This document shows, one piece after another, positions 36,111 to 45,045 of a stretch of 64,000 bases of DNA; within the stretch, counting starts at the first letter, position 1; the number at the start of each line of letters is the position of its first letter. Source of the DNA: CAWVSB01 sp036960375 (lineage in GTDB: Bacteria > Pseudomonadota > Gammaproteobacteria > Pseudomonadales > CAWVSB01); the NCBI GenBank assembly GCA_036960375.1, contig JBALVY010000001.1, forward strand, positions 930,001-994,000. Direction: 5' to 3'. The translations under genes were made by a program, and so were the position numbers. The notes under the pieces were generated by a model, which was given only the letters and a program-made list of their open reading frames with translations, was not told the origin of the DNA and ran no database searches.

Positions 36111-37586
36111 TTATAAGTTCTCTTCAGCAAAGGCCGCCAGGCGGCTGCGCTCTATGCCATTCACATGTAATACCCCGGCATGTTTGAAGTTCTTAAAGCG
36201 CTCTACTAAATAGGTTAAGCCGGAGGTCAGCGGCGTGATGTATTTGTTGTCGATTTGAGCCAGGTTGCCAAGCACTACTATCTTCGAGTTTTCTCCCACT
36301 CGGGTGATAATGGACTTTAGCTGGAACTGGGTTAAACCCTGGCTTTCGTCGATGATAATAAACGCATTGTTGAACGAGCGACCGCGCATAAAGTTAAGTG
36401 ACTTAAACTGGATGTTAGCGCGTTCTTTGACGTATTCGATACTGCCAAAAGGCGACTCGTCCCGGCCGTGTAATATTTCCAGGTTATCATCGAAGGCTGC
36501 AAGCCACGGAGCCATTTTTTCTTCTTCAGTACCTGGTAAAAAGCCAATGTCTTCAGCAATGGGGGGGGTGTTTCGCGCCACTATTAACTTGTCGAAGCGT
36601 CGTTCTTCCAGAATTGCATGCAGTCCATAAGCCAAAGATAGCAAGGTCTTTCCCGAACCTGCGGGGCCGGTGAGGACAGTAATATCGATATCGTCCCGCG
36701 ACAGGATATACAGGGCCATGGCCTGTTCCAAATTTCTAGGCTTGAGGCCCCAAACCTCGCGGTTCATCAGTCCATCGCGATTAAGGTCTGCGATATAGAC
36801 GTCTTTATCGTCCATATGTCGCACAAAGCCCAGAAAGCCGTCGTCGTCGACGATAAACATATTAATATGGGCATCCGGTAGGGCATCGCGACAAATCACG
36901 TGAACGGTGGTTGAGTCGACCATGCTCGTTTGTACGCTTTCTACACGCTCCCAAAAACTGCCTTCGACTTTTTGGTAGCCGCAGGCCAGTAAGTCAATAT
37001 CATCCAATACACGATCTTTGCGGTAGTCCTCGACATTATCCAGCCCTGAGCCCTTGGCTTTTAGGCGCATATTAATGTCTTTGGTCACCAAGCAAACAAA
37101 TTTGTCGGGATTTTCATGTTGTAGTCTTAACGCCACGTTGATAATCCTATTGTCATTGGCGTGGGCATCGCTGGCATTTAGAAAGGGGATGTTTGAGTCG
37201 TCATCAATAATTTGGTCAGGATAAATGGATAAATGCCCTGATTTTAGTGGCTCGCCGCTCTGTGGTCGGGGTATCTCGACACCTGCTTGAATCTCCCTTG
37301 GTGAGGCATTGGCCAGTATGTTGTCAATGGCGCCGATGGCGATGCGAGCCTCTCGGCTGACATCTTTGTCTCTTCGGTCTTTTATATTGTCCAACTCTTC
37401 CAACACGGTCATTGGAATGACGATAAGGTGCTCGTTGAATGCGTTGACAGCGGTAGGGTCATGTAGCAATACATTGGTATCAAGAACATAGATTTTGGCT
37501 TTTTCGCTGGCGGTGTTTTTCCTGTAGTCAGTGGATGAGGCGCTTTTTGCGGACACGGGAGTATCTACTGCTCTTACTTCAGCCAT
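36111..37586 (-). CDS. PhoH family ATPase with N-terminal PIN domain
   Basis: 491 aa. PIN RNase-like domain about residues 31-170 (IYVLDTNVLLHDP, MTVLEELDNIKDRRD, CLVTKDINMRLKAKG) followed by a PhoH P-loop ATPase domain (LTGPAGSGKTLLSLAYGL; IIIDESQGLTQFQLK; VLGNLAQID). PIN-PhoH proteins unwind and cleave RNA in studied members. The acidic PIN residues are present. A GAGACC/GGTCTC hairpin lies in its leader (37637-37655). Confidence 0.9.
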   Translation of the reverse strand: MAEVRAVDTPVSAKSASSTDYRKNTASEKAKIYVLDTNVLLHDPTAVNAFNEHLIVIPMTVLEELDNIKDRRDKDVSREARIAIGAIDNILANASPREIQAGVEIPRPQSGEPLKSGHLSIYPDQIIDDDSNIPFLNASDAHANDNRIINVALRLQHENPDKFVCLVTKDINMRLKAKGSGLDNVEDYRKDRVLDDIDLLACGYQKVEGSFWERVESVQTSMVDSTTVHVICRDALPDAHINMFIVDDDGFLGFVRHMDDKDVYIADLNRDGLMNREVWGLKPRNLEQAMALYILSRDDIDITVLTGPAGSGKTLLSLAYGLHAILEERRFDKLIVARNTPPIAEDIGFLPGTEEEKMAPWLAAFDDNLEILHGRDESPFGSIEYVKERANIQFKSLNFMRGRSFNNAFIIIDESQGLTQFQLKSIITRVGENSKIVVLGNLAQIDNKYITPLTSGLTYLVERFKNFKHAGVLHVNGIERSRLAAFAEENL

Positions 37587-37827
37587 AGTTAGATTCCATT
37601 AGGTGAGTGCGAAAAAAGGAGGTGGTAAAGGTTTTGGAGACCGTATAAAGGTCTCTGGGAGCGAGGGGGGTAGGTAGGCCGCTGGTGCAAACCTTGATGC
37701 CTACCGCGATGTCAGATCGTTACAGTGCAACATGGCTTTAATAATGTCCCAGTGTTCAGGTGTTTGTCAATTACTGAAACTCAATTTAGGCATTAGTAGG
37801 CAAAAAAATTGAATTGGCCTATATATT

Positions 37828-37862
37828 GCTACCTAAATTCAGCTAATAGGAATTTAGGTAGC
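37828..37862. repeat. Perfect 13-bp hairpin in the phoH-chrR gap
   Basis: GCTACCTAAATTC - 9-nt loop - GAATTTAGGTAGC. The 353-nt gap 37587-37939 holds this hairpin, a second one at 37892-37921 and the leader hairpin of phoH, but no reading frame I would defend. On the minus strand it lies after the chrR terminator and before phoH, so it could be part of a phoH operator or leader. Confidence 0.5.
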
Positions 37863-37891
37863 TGGCGGTACTTTTTAACAGATGTTGTGAT

Positions 37892-37921
37892 GTAAAAGAC
37901 CCCCAAGTGGGCATCTTTTAC
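37892..37921 (-). terminator. Terminator-like hairpin after chrR
   Basis: GTAAAAGA pairs with TCTTTTAC, with an inner CCC/GGG stem and an AAGT loop. It lies 19 nt beyond the chrR stop on the minus strand. The U-rich part sits within the stem rather than after it, so efficiency is uncertain. Confidence 0.5.
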
Positions 37922-37939
37922 AGGGGAATTACGAGAATA

Positions 37940-38593
37940 TTAGGCCGGGTGAATACCAAGAAAGGGGTTTAGTACGGATCTCAAACCGGTAAAGCGGACC
38001 GGCGCATCCACAGCCGTAAGGCAGATACATTCCATATCTTCGGTAGCAGTGGGCTGATGTTGGTTGTCGCCATTGCAGTAGGCGAAGTCACCGCTGCGGA
38101 ATACGCCATGGTTATCTGAAAAAGCCCCTTTGAGAACAACGGTTAGCTCATTTCCCCGGTGGCCGTGCTCACCGATTTTTTCTCCAGGAGGAAGGCGGAC
38201 CAGCGATACCTCAAAATCATTGTCTCCAACGGCCAGCGTAGTAGTCTGTATTTTCCCCAGTCGTCGCCAATTCAATGAATCGAAACCATCCGGTATTAGC
38301 TTGCTCAACGTGAAAGGTACTCCTGCCGCGGGTTTACTTGCGCGTGCCGGCGTTGGTGAAAGGTCTTTTTCAATGCTATTCAACACAGAGTTAAGCAAGT
38401 TCTCGCTCACTTCAGTCGGCTCGAGATCCTCCATTAAGACAGCCCCAAGACCGTTGAGTCGTTCAAGTTGCTGGCGACATTCTGCACAATGCTCGATATG
38501 GGTGCCGACGCAAACCGACTGCCCAAAAGATAAGCTTCCAGCGGCATAGTCAGTAAGAAATTGATAGTCCGGATGATGTTTAGCCATGATCAT
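37940..38593 (-). CDS. chrR: ChrR-family zinc anti-sigma factor (singlet-oxygen sensor type)
   Basis: 217 aa. N-terminal zinc anti-sigma domain has H7, H32, C36 and C39, and the C-terminal cupin has HGHRGNE and a His 36 residues after the first His of that motif. Both spacings match those I recall for Rhodobacter ChrR. ChrR holds its ECF sigma factor inactive until singlet oxygen acts. ATG 38593 overlaps the sigma stop as ATGA; ATG 38587 is the alternative. Co-transcribed with and downstream of the sigma gene. Confidence 0.88.
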   Translation of the reverse strand: MIMAKHHPDYQFLTDYAAGSLSFGQSVCVGTHIEHCAECRQQLERLNGLGAVLMEDLEPTEVSENLLNSVLNSIEKDLSPTPARASKPAAGVPFTLSKLIPDGFDSLNWRRLGKIQTTTLAVGDNDFEVSLVRLPPGEKIGEHGHRGNELTVVLKGAFSDNHGVFRSGDFAYCNGDNQHQPTATEDMECICLTAVDAPVRFTGLRSVLNPFLGIHPA

Positions 38594-39162
38594 TGTTCCA
38601 ATAGTACTTTCATTTTGCCCATTGCCAGGCGTACGCGAGATTTTACGGTGCCTAGTGGCAGTCCCAATTCTTCTGCCACTTCACTATGGGATTTACCTTC
38701 AAGATAGACCTTCGCGATAACCTGCGACTGTTCTACGGGTAACTGGCTGACGGCCTCTCTGACAACCTGGTGCGTGCGTTTTTGTTGAAACTCTGTATCA
38801 GGGTCACCATCGTGAGCTTCAAGCCAGACGTCGTCGGCATCCATATGGTTGCTGTGTCGATTCTGTCGGCGTAGCAAATCTATGCGAGTGTTTCGAGCTA
38901 TGGTAAATATCCAGGTAGTGGCGCCGGCTTTACTTGAATCAAACTGCACAGCGCGTTGCCACACCTTCACCATGACCTCCTGAACCAGTTCGTCTGAAAA
39001 CTGTGCCAGACTCACACCACTAGTCGCAGTGGAAAGGGCGTAGGATTTGAGTTTTGGCGCATAGTGTTTGAACAGGCGTGCAAAGGCTTCGCGGTCTTGA
39101 TGAAATGCGATGGCGGCCAAATGTTCGGCCCAGTCCGGTGTGCTAGTATCTTTGGCCTCCAT
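38590..39162 (-). CDS. rpoE: ECF sigma factor, RpoE/ChrR-partner (ECF11-like)
   Basis: 190 aa. Region 2 (FSDELVQEVMVKVWQRAVQF, WIFTIARNTRIDLLRR) and region 4 (LPVEQSQVIAKVYLEGKSHS, LGLPLGTVKSRVRLAMGK) are clear. The frame is open to 39294, but a promoter occupies 39266-39293, so the start must lie further in. ATG 39162 has GAGGAA upstream and aligns with known partners (MEAKDTSTPDWAEHL); ATG 39219 is the alternative. Expected to drive its own operon and the divergent one. Confidence 0.9.
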   Translation of the reverse strand: MEAKDTSTPDWAEHLAAIAFHQDREAFARLFKHYAPKLKSYALSTATSGVSLAQFSDELVQEVMVKVWQRAVQFDSSKAGATTWIFTIARNTRIDLLRRQNRHSNHMDADDVWLEAHDGDPDTEFQQKRTHQVVREAVSQLPVEQSQVIAKVYLEGKSHSEVAEELGLPLGTVKSRVRLAMGKMKVLLEQ

Positions 39163-39265
39163 GGCGGGAGATTTCCTCAGGGGAACGACGTTAGATATGC
39201 TCGAGTGTAGCCGATTCATCGTATGTAGATCCAATTTCTGCTGAAAACATTCAATTAGTAGAGTT

Positions 39266-39293
39266 AATACGGCACGGCAGTGGCTTTGGATCA
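39266..39293 (-). promoter_or_regulatory. ECF (RpoE-type) promoter of the rpoE-chrR operon
   Basis: Read on the minus strand: TGATCC (39293-39288), 16-nt spacer, CGTATT (39271-39266). This is the consensus of the ChrR-partner sigma factors (TGATCC/CGTA). Implies autoregulation. Confidence 0.75.
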
Positions 39294-39327
39294 TATCGGG
39301 CCCATATTCTCAAAACGGTTTCAGGGG

Positions 39328-39356
39328 TGATCCATTTTGCTCTAGCGTTGCGTAAA
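39328..39356 (+). promoter_or_regulatory. ECF (RpoE-type) promoter of the divergent flavin oxidoreductase-cfa operon
   Basis: TGATCC (39328-39333), 17-nt spacer, CGTAAA (39351-39356). Same consensus as the minus-strand copy 35 bp away. It would start transcription near 39363, about 70 nt before the first gene. Confidence 0.78.
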
Positions 39357-39432
39357 TGTACCGGGTTCAGGAAAACGAAGCGTGTAAGCGCAGTTATTGA
39401 TTGAGACTAAGTATCATGAGGAACCAGAAATC

Positions 39433-40680
39433 TTGAAAATTGCGATTATTGGCGCCGGCATTTCAGGCCTGAGTACAGCCTATCTATTATCTTCCAAGCA
39501 TGAAGTGGTGGTTTTTGAGGCAGGGGATCGGCTTGGTGGCCATACGGCAACTGTGGATGTGGACTGGCGCGGAAGTCACTACGCTATTGATACAGGCTTT
39601 ATAGTCCATAACGATAGAACCTACCCACATTTTAATCGTCTAATGAGCGAGCTGGGGGTGGAAACCCGTGACAGCGAAATGAGTTTTAGCGTCAGCTGTG
39701 ATCAGACTGGCCTCGAATACGCGGGTTCGAATATCAATACTTTGTTTGCGCAACGCAAAAATATGGTATCTCCTTATTTTTTAAAGATGGTTCGGGACAT
39801 CGTGCGGTTCAACAAAGAGGCGCAGCAGGACCTGGAAAGTGGGCAGATATCTGAGGCATATACGCTGGGTGACTACCTTCAATCACGTCATTATAGCGAC
39901 GGTTTTATTCGGCATTATCTGATTCCCATGGGGGCGGCAATTTGGTCGGCCAGTACCAAGGTTATGTTCGGGTTTCCGCTACTATTTTTTATTCGTTTTT
40001 TTAAAAACCACGGTTTGTTACAAGTTAAAGACCGACCTCAGTGGAGAACCGTAGTAGGCGGCTCGAGTAGCTATATAGAGCCTTTGACAAGAAGCTTTGC
40101 CAGCAATATACGGCTGTCATCAGCGGTTACAAAAATCCACAGAAACGCCGAGGGTGTGGTAATTCAATCGCCTGCAGGGTCGGAGCAGTTTGACCAGGTG
40201 GTTGTTGCGTGTCACAGCGATCAGGCACTTGCGATGTTGAGCGATCCCAGTCAGTCCGAGTCAGGTATTCTTGCTGCAATTCCCTATCAGATGAACGATG
40301 TTTGCTTGCATACCGATGAAAGCTTGTTGCCTCGCTCCAGACGGGCCTGGTCTAGCTGGAATTATTTGCTTGAGGAGTATGAGCAAGAACAGGCGACCTT
40401 GACCTACAATATGAATATATTACAGGGCTTAGACTGTGCCGATACTTTTTGCGTCACGCTAAATCGTAATGAAAGAATTGATCCTGTGAAAGTCATCGGA
40501 CAATATCAATATGCTCATCCGGTTTTTACTCTTGATAGTGTGGCTGCGCAGCAGCGTTGGTCGGAGATTAATGGGGTCAATAATACCTGGTTTTGTGGCG
40601 CATATTGGCGCAACGGCTTTCATGAAGATGGTGTGCACAGCGCGCTAAGAGTGGCCGAGGGCATGGGAGTTAGCTGGTGA
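39433..40680 (+). CDS. FAD/NAD(P)-binding oxidoreductase (amine-oxidase-like, COG2907 type)
   Basis: 415 aa. FAD Rossmann motif IAIIGAGISGLSTAYLL, then EAGDRLGGHT and IDTGFIVHNDRTYPHF, the family start. The C-terminal WFCGAYWRNGFHEDGVHSA is the usual FAD-contact end. TTG 39433 gives the conserved MKIAIIGAG start with GAGGAA ten bases upstream; TTG 39397 is in frame too. First gene of a five-gene operon with DUF1365 and cyclopropane synthase, a set tied elsewhere to RpoE-ChrR and modified fatty acids. Confidence 0.85.
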   Translation: MKIAIIGAGISGLSTAYLLSSKHEVVVFEAGDRLGGHTATVDVDWRGSHYAIDTGFIVHNDRTYPHFNRLMSELGVETRDSEMSFSVSCDQTGLEYAGSNINTLFAQRKNMVSPYFLKMVRDIVRFNKEAQQDLESGQISEAYTLGDYLQSRHYSDGFIRHYLIPMGAAIWSASTKVMFGFPLLFFIRFFKNHGLLQVKDRPQWRTVVGGSSSYIEPLTRSFASNIRLSSAVTKIHRNAEGVVIQSPAGSEQFDQVVVACHSDQALAMLSDPSQSESGILAAIPYQMNDVCLHTDESLLPRSRRAWSSWNYLLEEYEQEQATLTYNMNILQGLDCADTFCVTLNRNERIDPVKVIGQYQYAHPVFTLDSVAAQQRWSEINGVNNTWFCGAYWRNGFHEDGVHSALRVAEGMGVSW

Positions 40681-41426
40681 TGCATAGTGCTATTTACAAA
40701 GGTACTGTGGGTCATTGCCGGTATGAGCCTAGAGCTCACAAGTTTGCTTATCAAGTATTCATGATGTATCTCGATCTGGACGAGCTGGATACTGTGTTTT
40801 CCTCAAGTCGTTTATGGTCCGTCGGTAAGCCGGCGCTGGCCTGGCTGAAGCGAGAAGATTATCTGCCCGGCCAGGAAAGTCTTATAGAGGCAGTACGTGA
40901 TCGAGTTGAAGCTGAAGTGGGGTCCAGACCAGTGGGGCCGATTCGGATGTTGGCCAACCTGCGTTATTTTGGTTATATCATAAACCCCATTACCTGTTAT
41001 TACTGCTTCGATGCTACAGGGCAGCACGTTGAATACACCGTACTTGAAGTGACCAATACACCCTGGAATCAGCGTCACAGCTATGTGCTTGTTTGTGACC
41101 CTGATCGTAGCGAACAGCGTATTAGCTTTGATAAAGAGTTGCACGTATCGCCATTTAACCCCATGAATATGGTGTATCAGTGGAGTGCCAATCAGCCGGA
41201 TAAAACTATTGGTGTCTGTTTAGAGAACCATTTACAAGATCGCTGCGTATTTAAAGCGACCATGTCATTTAAGAGAGAGCCGATAAGCAGTCGAAGCTTG
41301 AGATCTATCTTGTTGAGCTATCCCTTTATGACCATAAAAGTTTGTGCTGCTATATATTGGCAGGCGCTTAAATTATTAATAAGACGGGTGCCCCCTTATC
41401 CTCACCCCAAAGTTATGGTGAAATAA
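40680..41426 (+). CDS. DUF1365 family protein
   Basis: 248 aa. HSAIYKGTVGHCRYEPRAHKFAY, MMYLDLDEL, IRMLANLRYFGYIINPITCYYCF and VLEVTNTPWNQRH are the DUF1365 pattern. Function not established; the gene regularly sits between the flavin oxidoreductase and a CFA synthase. ATG 40680 overlaps the upstream stop (TGATG); GTG 40677 is an alternative. Confidence 0.88.
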   Translation: MHSAIYKGTVGHCRYEPRAHKFAYQVFMMYLDLDELDTVFSSSRLWSVGKPALAWLKREDYLPGQESLIEAVRDRVEAEVGSRPVGPIRMLANLRYFGYIINPITCYYCFDATGQHVEYTVLEVTNTPWNQRHSYVLVCDPDRSEQRISFDKELHVSPFNPMNMVYQWSANQPDKTIGVCLENHLQDRCVFKATMSFKREPISSRSLRSILLSYPFMTIKVCAAIYWQALKLLIRRVPPYPHPKVMVK

Positions 41427-41428
41427 TT

Positions 41429-42697
41429 ATGCGAATTAGTAATGTGGCCGACGGCTCATATGAGTTACCCCGTATTTCCTCAATGGGTGAAAGTGCGGCG
41501 AGAAAGGCTTGTTTTCAATTTCTATCTCGGCTTAGTCAGGGCCGACTGTTAGTAACAGAAGGAGGCACTACTGAGTGCTTTGGAGAGGCTGCGGAAAGCG
41601 CCGAAATAGTAGCTCATATAGTGGTAGAAAAGCCGGCAATATTTCGCGCTATGATGCTGGGCGGCACAATCGGTGCAGCAGAATCCTATATGGAAGGGGA
41701 TTGGCACACGCCCGATTTGGTCGCAGTTGTACGTTTGATGGTGGTCAATATGGACGTCATGCAAAGCATGGAAGGCTCGCGTTCGGTTTTGGCAGGATTT
41801 GCACTTAAAGTATTTGGCTGGTTACACCGTAATACAGTAGACCGTGCGCGTAAAAATATCGTTGCACACTATGATCTGGGGAACGATTTTTATGCGCTGT
41901 TTCTGGATCGATCCATGATGTATTCGGCGGCTATTTTTCCTTCTGCGGACAGCGATATCAATACCGCTGCAAAATTTAAACTTCAACATATATGTCAACG
42001 TCTGCAACTCAAATCTGATGATCATTTACTCGAGATAGGCACCGGCTGGGGCGGCTTGGCGATACATGCGGCCAAACATTTTGGTTGCAGGGTTACCACC
42101 ACGACTATCTCGGAGGCGCAATACGATTACGCCTGTGAGCGAGTGGCTGAAGAGGGCCTGCAAGATCGTATCACTTTGTTAAAGCAGGATTACCGTGAGT
42201 TGGCCGGGAGCTATGACAAGCTGGTTTCAGTGGAGATGATAGAGGCGGTAGGGTATGAATACTATCGAAGTTATTTTACCCAATGTAGTGCCTTACTCAA
42301 ACAAGACGGTCTTATGTTGCTGCAGGGTATAACAATTGCTGATCAGCGTTATGAAGAGAGCAAAGAATCGGTGGATTTCATCAAACGTTATGTTTTCCCT
42401 GGCGGCTGTTTGCCCTCGGTGAGTTCCATATCCAGTCATGTAGCCCTCGATACCAATATGCAGATTATCGGCCAGCAGGATATTACCCTTCACTACGCCA
42501 GAACATTAAATGCCTGGCGTGAACGCTTCTTCGACCGGATTGATGAGGTTCGAGCGATGGGATTCGATGATTCATTTATTCGATTGTGGGAGTTCTATCT
42601 TTGTTACTGTGAAGGGGGTTTCCTTGAGCGGGTGATTGGTACGTCGCAGTGGCTGATTGCCAAGCCCAGTTTTAAAAACATGCCTGAAATTCGTTGA
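41429..42697 (+). CDS. cfa: Cyclopropane-fatty-acyl-phospholipid synthase family methyltransferase
   Basis: 422 aa. SAM-binding LLEIGTGWGGLAIHAAKHFG, preceded by the family NIVAHYDLGNDFYALFLD and MMYSAAIF; EMIEAVGYEYYRSYF and FIKRYVFPGGCLPS complete the pattern. It would methylenate or methylate unsaturated acyl chains of membrane phospholipids. In this operon type it may instead make methylated or furan fatty acids. Expected under RpoE-ChrR control. Confidence 0.9.
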   Translation: MRISNVADGSYELPRISSMGESAARKACFQFLSRLSQGRLLVTEGGTTECFGEAAESAEIVAHIVVEKPAIFRAMMLGGTIGAAESYMEGDWHTPDLVAVVRLMVVNMDVMQSMEGSRSVLAGFALKVFGWLHRNTVDRARKNIVAHYDLGNDFYALFLDRSMMYSAAIFPSADSDINTAAKFKLQHICQRLQLKSDDHLLEIGTGWGGLAIHAAKHFGCRVTTTTISEAQYDYACERVAEEGLQDRITLLKQDYRELAGSYDKLVSVEMIEAVGYEYYRSYFTQCSALLKQDGLMLLQGITIADQRYEESKESVDFIKRYVFPGGCLPSVSSISSHVALDTNMQIIGQQDITLHYARTLNAWRERFFDRIDEVRAMGFDDSFIRLWEFYLCYCEGGFLERVIGTSQWLIAKPSFKNMPEIR

Positions 42698-42712
42698 GAA
42701 ATGGTGTAAATC

Positions 42713-43231
42713 ATGGCCATTAGCGATCTGTGGAGGAAGGTATTTAACGGAATATTGTTTCAGCTGGGCTGGTTTGTTTGTGTGCTCGGTGGTAATGGCT
42801 GGGGTTTACTGCTGGTTGCAGCGATTGTATTTGTGCATCTGCGATGGATTAGTATCGACTCGTCTGAATGGAGGCTGCTAGCCCTGGTGGCAGCTATGGG
42901 CTTTGCTGTGGATTACTTGAGTATTCAATTGGGCTGGGTAGTATTGCCAGATTCAGAATTCCCATTCTGGTTAGTGGCTCTTTGGTTTCTATTCGCGACC
43001 ACACTAAGGCACTGCCTGTCCTGGCTATCTGGCAAGGTAATTCTGTCATCCGTGATTGGAGCCCTCGGCGGAAGTGGTAGCTATTTACTGGCTTGCCGTT
43101 TGGGTGCGGCAGAGATGGGCGGCACAGGCTCCATAGTTGTTGTGTATTGGTGTGTCACTTGGTCGATTATGCTGCCAATATACCTGTGGCTAGCTAAATG
43201 GGAAGCGTTGCGAAGCCCTGCCTATGCATAG
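42713..43231 (+). CDS. DUF2878 membrane protein
   Basis: 172 aa, about five hydrophobic segments. ILFQLGWFVCVLGGNGWG at the N-terminus and WLVALWFLFATTLRHCLSWL are typical of DUF2878. Role unknown; fourth gene of the sigma-driven operon, ending inside the next gene by 8 nt. Confidence 0.75.
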   Translation: MAISDLWRKVFNGILFQLGWFVCVLGGNGWGLLLVAAIVFVHLRWISIDSSEWRLLALVAAMGFAVDYLSIQLGWVVLPDSEFPFWLVALWFLFATTLRHCLSWLSGKVILSSVIGALGGSGSYLLACRLGAAEMGGTGSIVVVYWCVTWSIMLPIYLWLAKWEALRSPAYA

Positions 43232-43952
43232 CCTTCGTTTTCTAGTGGTAATAGTTGTCTTGCTGCCATGGTATGCATTGGCAGAGGCGCCTCGCGCCAT
43301 CGGCTCGGCATTTTCCCCGCAAACGGGTGAGTTACTGTATCGTGAATTGCATTATGGTCAAGCTGGCCTGCCCATCGACAAGGTGACCTATGTGGATCCA
43401 GCGGGAAACACGGTAGCGATAAAACAACTCGATTTCTCACGCGGAGATCTCTCGCCGGTTTTTACCCTGCAGGATCTTCGCCGTGATCTTGTTCTGGGCG
43501 CACGGTTTAGTGGCGATGCTATGCAGCTATCGCGACAGGAAGGTCAGAAAACCCCGCAACTGTCTGAGTTGTTTGATTCCGAGAACATAGTGATCGATGC
43601 AGGTTTTGACGGATTTGTTCGTCAGCGATGGGATCAGCTTGGTGAAAATAGACGGCTAGATTTCGACTATGCTTTCCCCAGTCGTTTAAAAACCGTCAAG
43701 TTATCTATTCGTGAGGTCGATTGCGATTCAACTTTGCGAGAGTGGACCTGTTTCGAAATCGAGCCGTCAAATTGGCTTGTATCCGTATTGTTGCCGGCAA
43801 TAGTTTTGGCTTATGACAGTGGCACTCGTCGATTGAGAAACTATCGCGGATTAAGCAATATCAGTGATAATACTGGCAAAAGTCAGCAGGTCGATATCTT
43901 CTATCAATACCCCGACGAGGCCGATGCTCAGCTGTTAACGTCAACCCCGTGA
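43224..43952 (+). CDS. Secreted protein of the RpoE-cfa operon, unknown function
   Basis: 242 aa with a signal peptide (LVVIVVLLPWYALAEA). No family motif recognised. The middle has FDSENIVIDAGFDGFVRQRWDQL and the C-terminus ends in a beta-rich stretch with IFYQYP. ATG 43224 overlaps DUF2878 by 8 nt, and the last 25 nt overlap the convergent fbp gene. Probably a periplasmic or outer-membrane-facing partner of the lipid-modifying enzymes. Confidence 0.7.
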   Translation: MHSLRFLVVIVVLLPWYALAEAPRAIGSAFSPQTGELLYRELHYGQAGLPIDKVTYVDPAGNTVAIKQLDFSRGDLSPVFTLQDLRRDLVLGARFSGDAMQLSRQEGQKTPQLSELFDSENIVIDAGFDGFVRQRWDQLGENRRLDFDYAFPSRLKTVKLSIREVDCDSTLREWTCFEIEPSNWLVSVLLPAIVLAYDSGTRRLRNYRGLSNISDNTGKSQQVDIFYQYPDEADAQLLTSTP

Positions 43953-44908
43953 TGGCTGAGGCAGTCGATAACCTCATTGCGAGAGCCAAGAATGACTGGC
44001 ACTCTCTGATGTATTTGCTTGGGCTGCACATCCATAATACGTTGATTATCAGTCCATGCCAGACCGCCAGCCTGTTCAATCAAAAAAGCCATAGGGTTGG
44101 CTTCATACATCAGTCGTAATTTACCGGCTTTTTCAGGCTCTCGATCATCCCAGGGATAGGTAAAAATGCCACTGCGGCATAATACGCGGTGCACATCACC
44201 TACCATTGCGGCCAGCCAACGCATATTAAAGTTTTTACCTCGAATGCCTGCTTCGCCCGCCAGCAGGTCTTGAACATATTGTTGCATTGGGGCGGTCCAG
44301 TGGCGCTGGTTGGACATATTAATGGAAAATTCCTGGGTATCTTCGGCTACGCGGACGTCGGTCTGAGTAATGATGAATTCCTGACTGTCTGGCGCCATGG
44401 TAAACATATTGACACCATTGCCTGTCGTTATTGCCAGCATGGTTGACGGACCATACATAACGTAGCCCGCTGCTACTTGCTCACGCCCTGGCTTGAGCAA
44501 ATTAGCCGCGTTCAGCTCAAGGTTGTCGTCCAGCTCGTAGATAGAGAAGATGGTGCCAACCGGCGCATTGATATCGATATTGGATGAGCCATCCAATGGG
44601 TCAAAATGCACGACATGGCTGCCGCTATGACCACTGCTGACAAAATCGTCTTCTTCCTCGGAGGTGATGGCGCGGACACTAGTGCAAGCCAGCAGCTCCC
44701 GCTTAAGTATATTGTTGGCTATCACATCCAGCTTTTTCTGGGTTTCGCCCTGAATATTGGTATTTTCAGCAGAGCCCAGTATACCGGCCAATTGACCGCG
44801 ATGTAGTTGACCACATATTTCTATACAGGCATCAGTGACTGCGTGAATGGTGTCAATCAAAGCAGAGCTGGTATTGTCTTTATCGAGCACATTATTCAGG
44901 GTGGTCAT
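43928..44908 (-). CDS. fbp: Fructose-1,6-bisphosphatase class I
   Basis: 326 aa gluconeogenic phosphatase. ITSEEEDD and HFDPLDGSSNIDINAPVGTI hold the metal-binding acidic residues; GNGVNMFTM, RWLAAMVGDVHRVLCRSG, and KLRLMYEANPMAFLIEQAGG carry substrate sites. It overlaps the secreted-protein gene at the 3' end by 25 nt. ACCGC/GCGGT palindrome (44952-44963) and a GATAAT box lie upstream. Confidence 0.95.
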   Translation of the reverse strand: MTTLNNVLDKDNTSSALIDTIHAVTDACIEICGQLHRGQLAGILGSAENTNIQGETQKKLDVIANNILKRELLACTSVRAITSEEEDDFVSSGHSGSHVVHFDPLDGSSNIDINAPVGTIFSIYELDDNLELNAANLLKPGREQVAAGYVMYGPSTMLAITTGNGVNMFTMAPDSQEFIITQTDVRVAEDTQEFSINMSNQRHWTAPMQQYVQDLLAGEAGIRGKNFNMRWLAAMVGDVHRVLCRSGIFTYPWDDREPEKAGKLRLMYEANPMAFLIEQAGGLAWTDNQRIMDVQPKQIHQRVPVILGSRNEVIDCLSHHGVDVNS

Positions 44909-45045
44909 TGTGTCTTCTCGTTGACATAGGGCTGCGGCGCGCGATTATCGCACCGCTTGCGGTTTACTGCCAGTGTCTTGACTGAAAAATAACCAGTATG
45001 GCCCCTCGCTATTAACATTATCGGGCCATCCTGCTGACGGGCCAC

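Noticed and set aside
39163..39294. Longer N-terminus of the ECF sigma factor
   Set aside because: The extra codons cover the TGATCC/CGTATT promoter and do not resemble a sigma factor; start moved to 39162.
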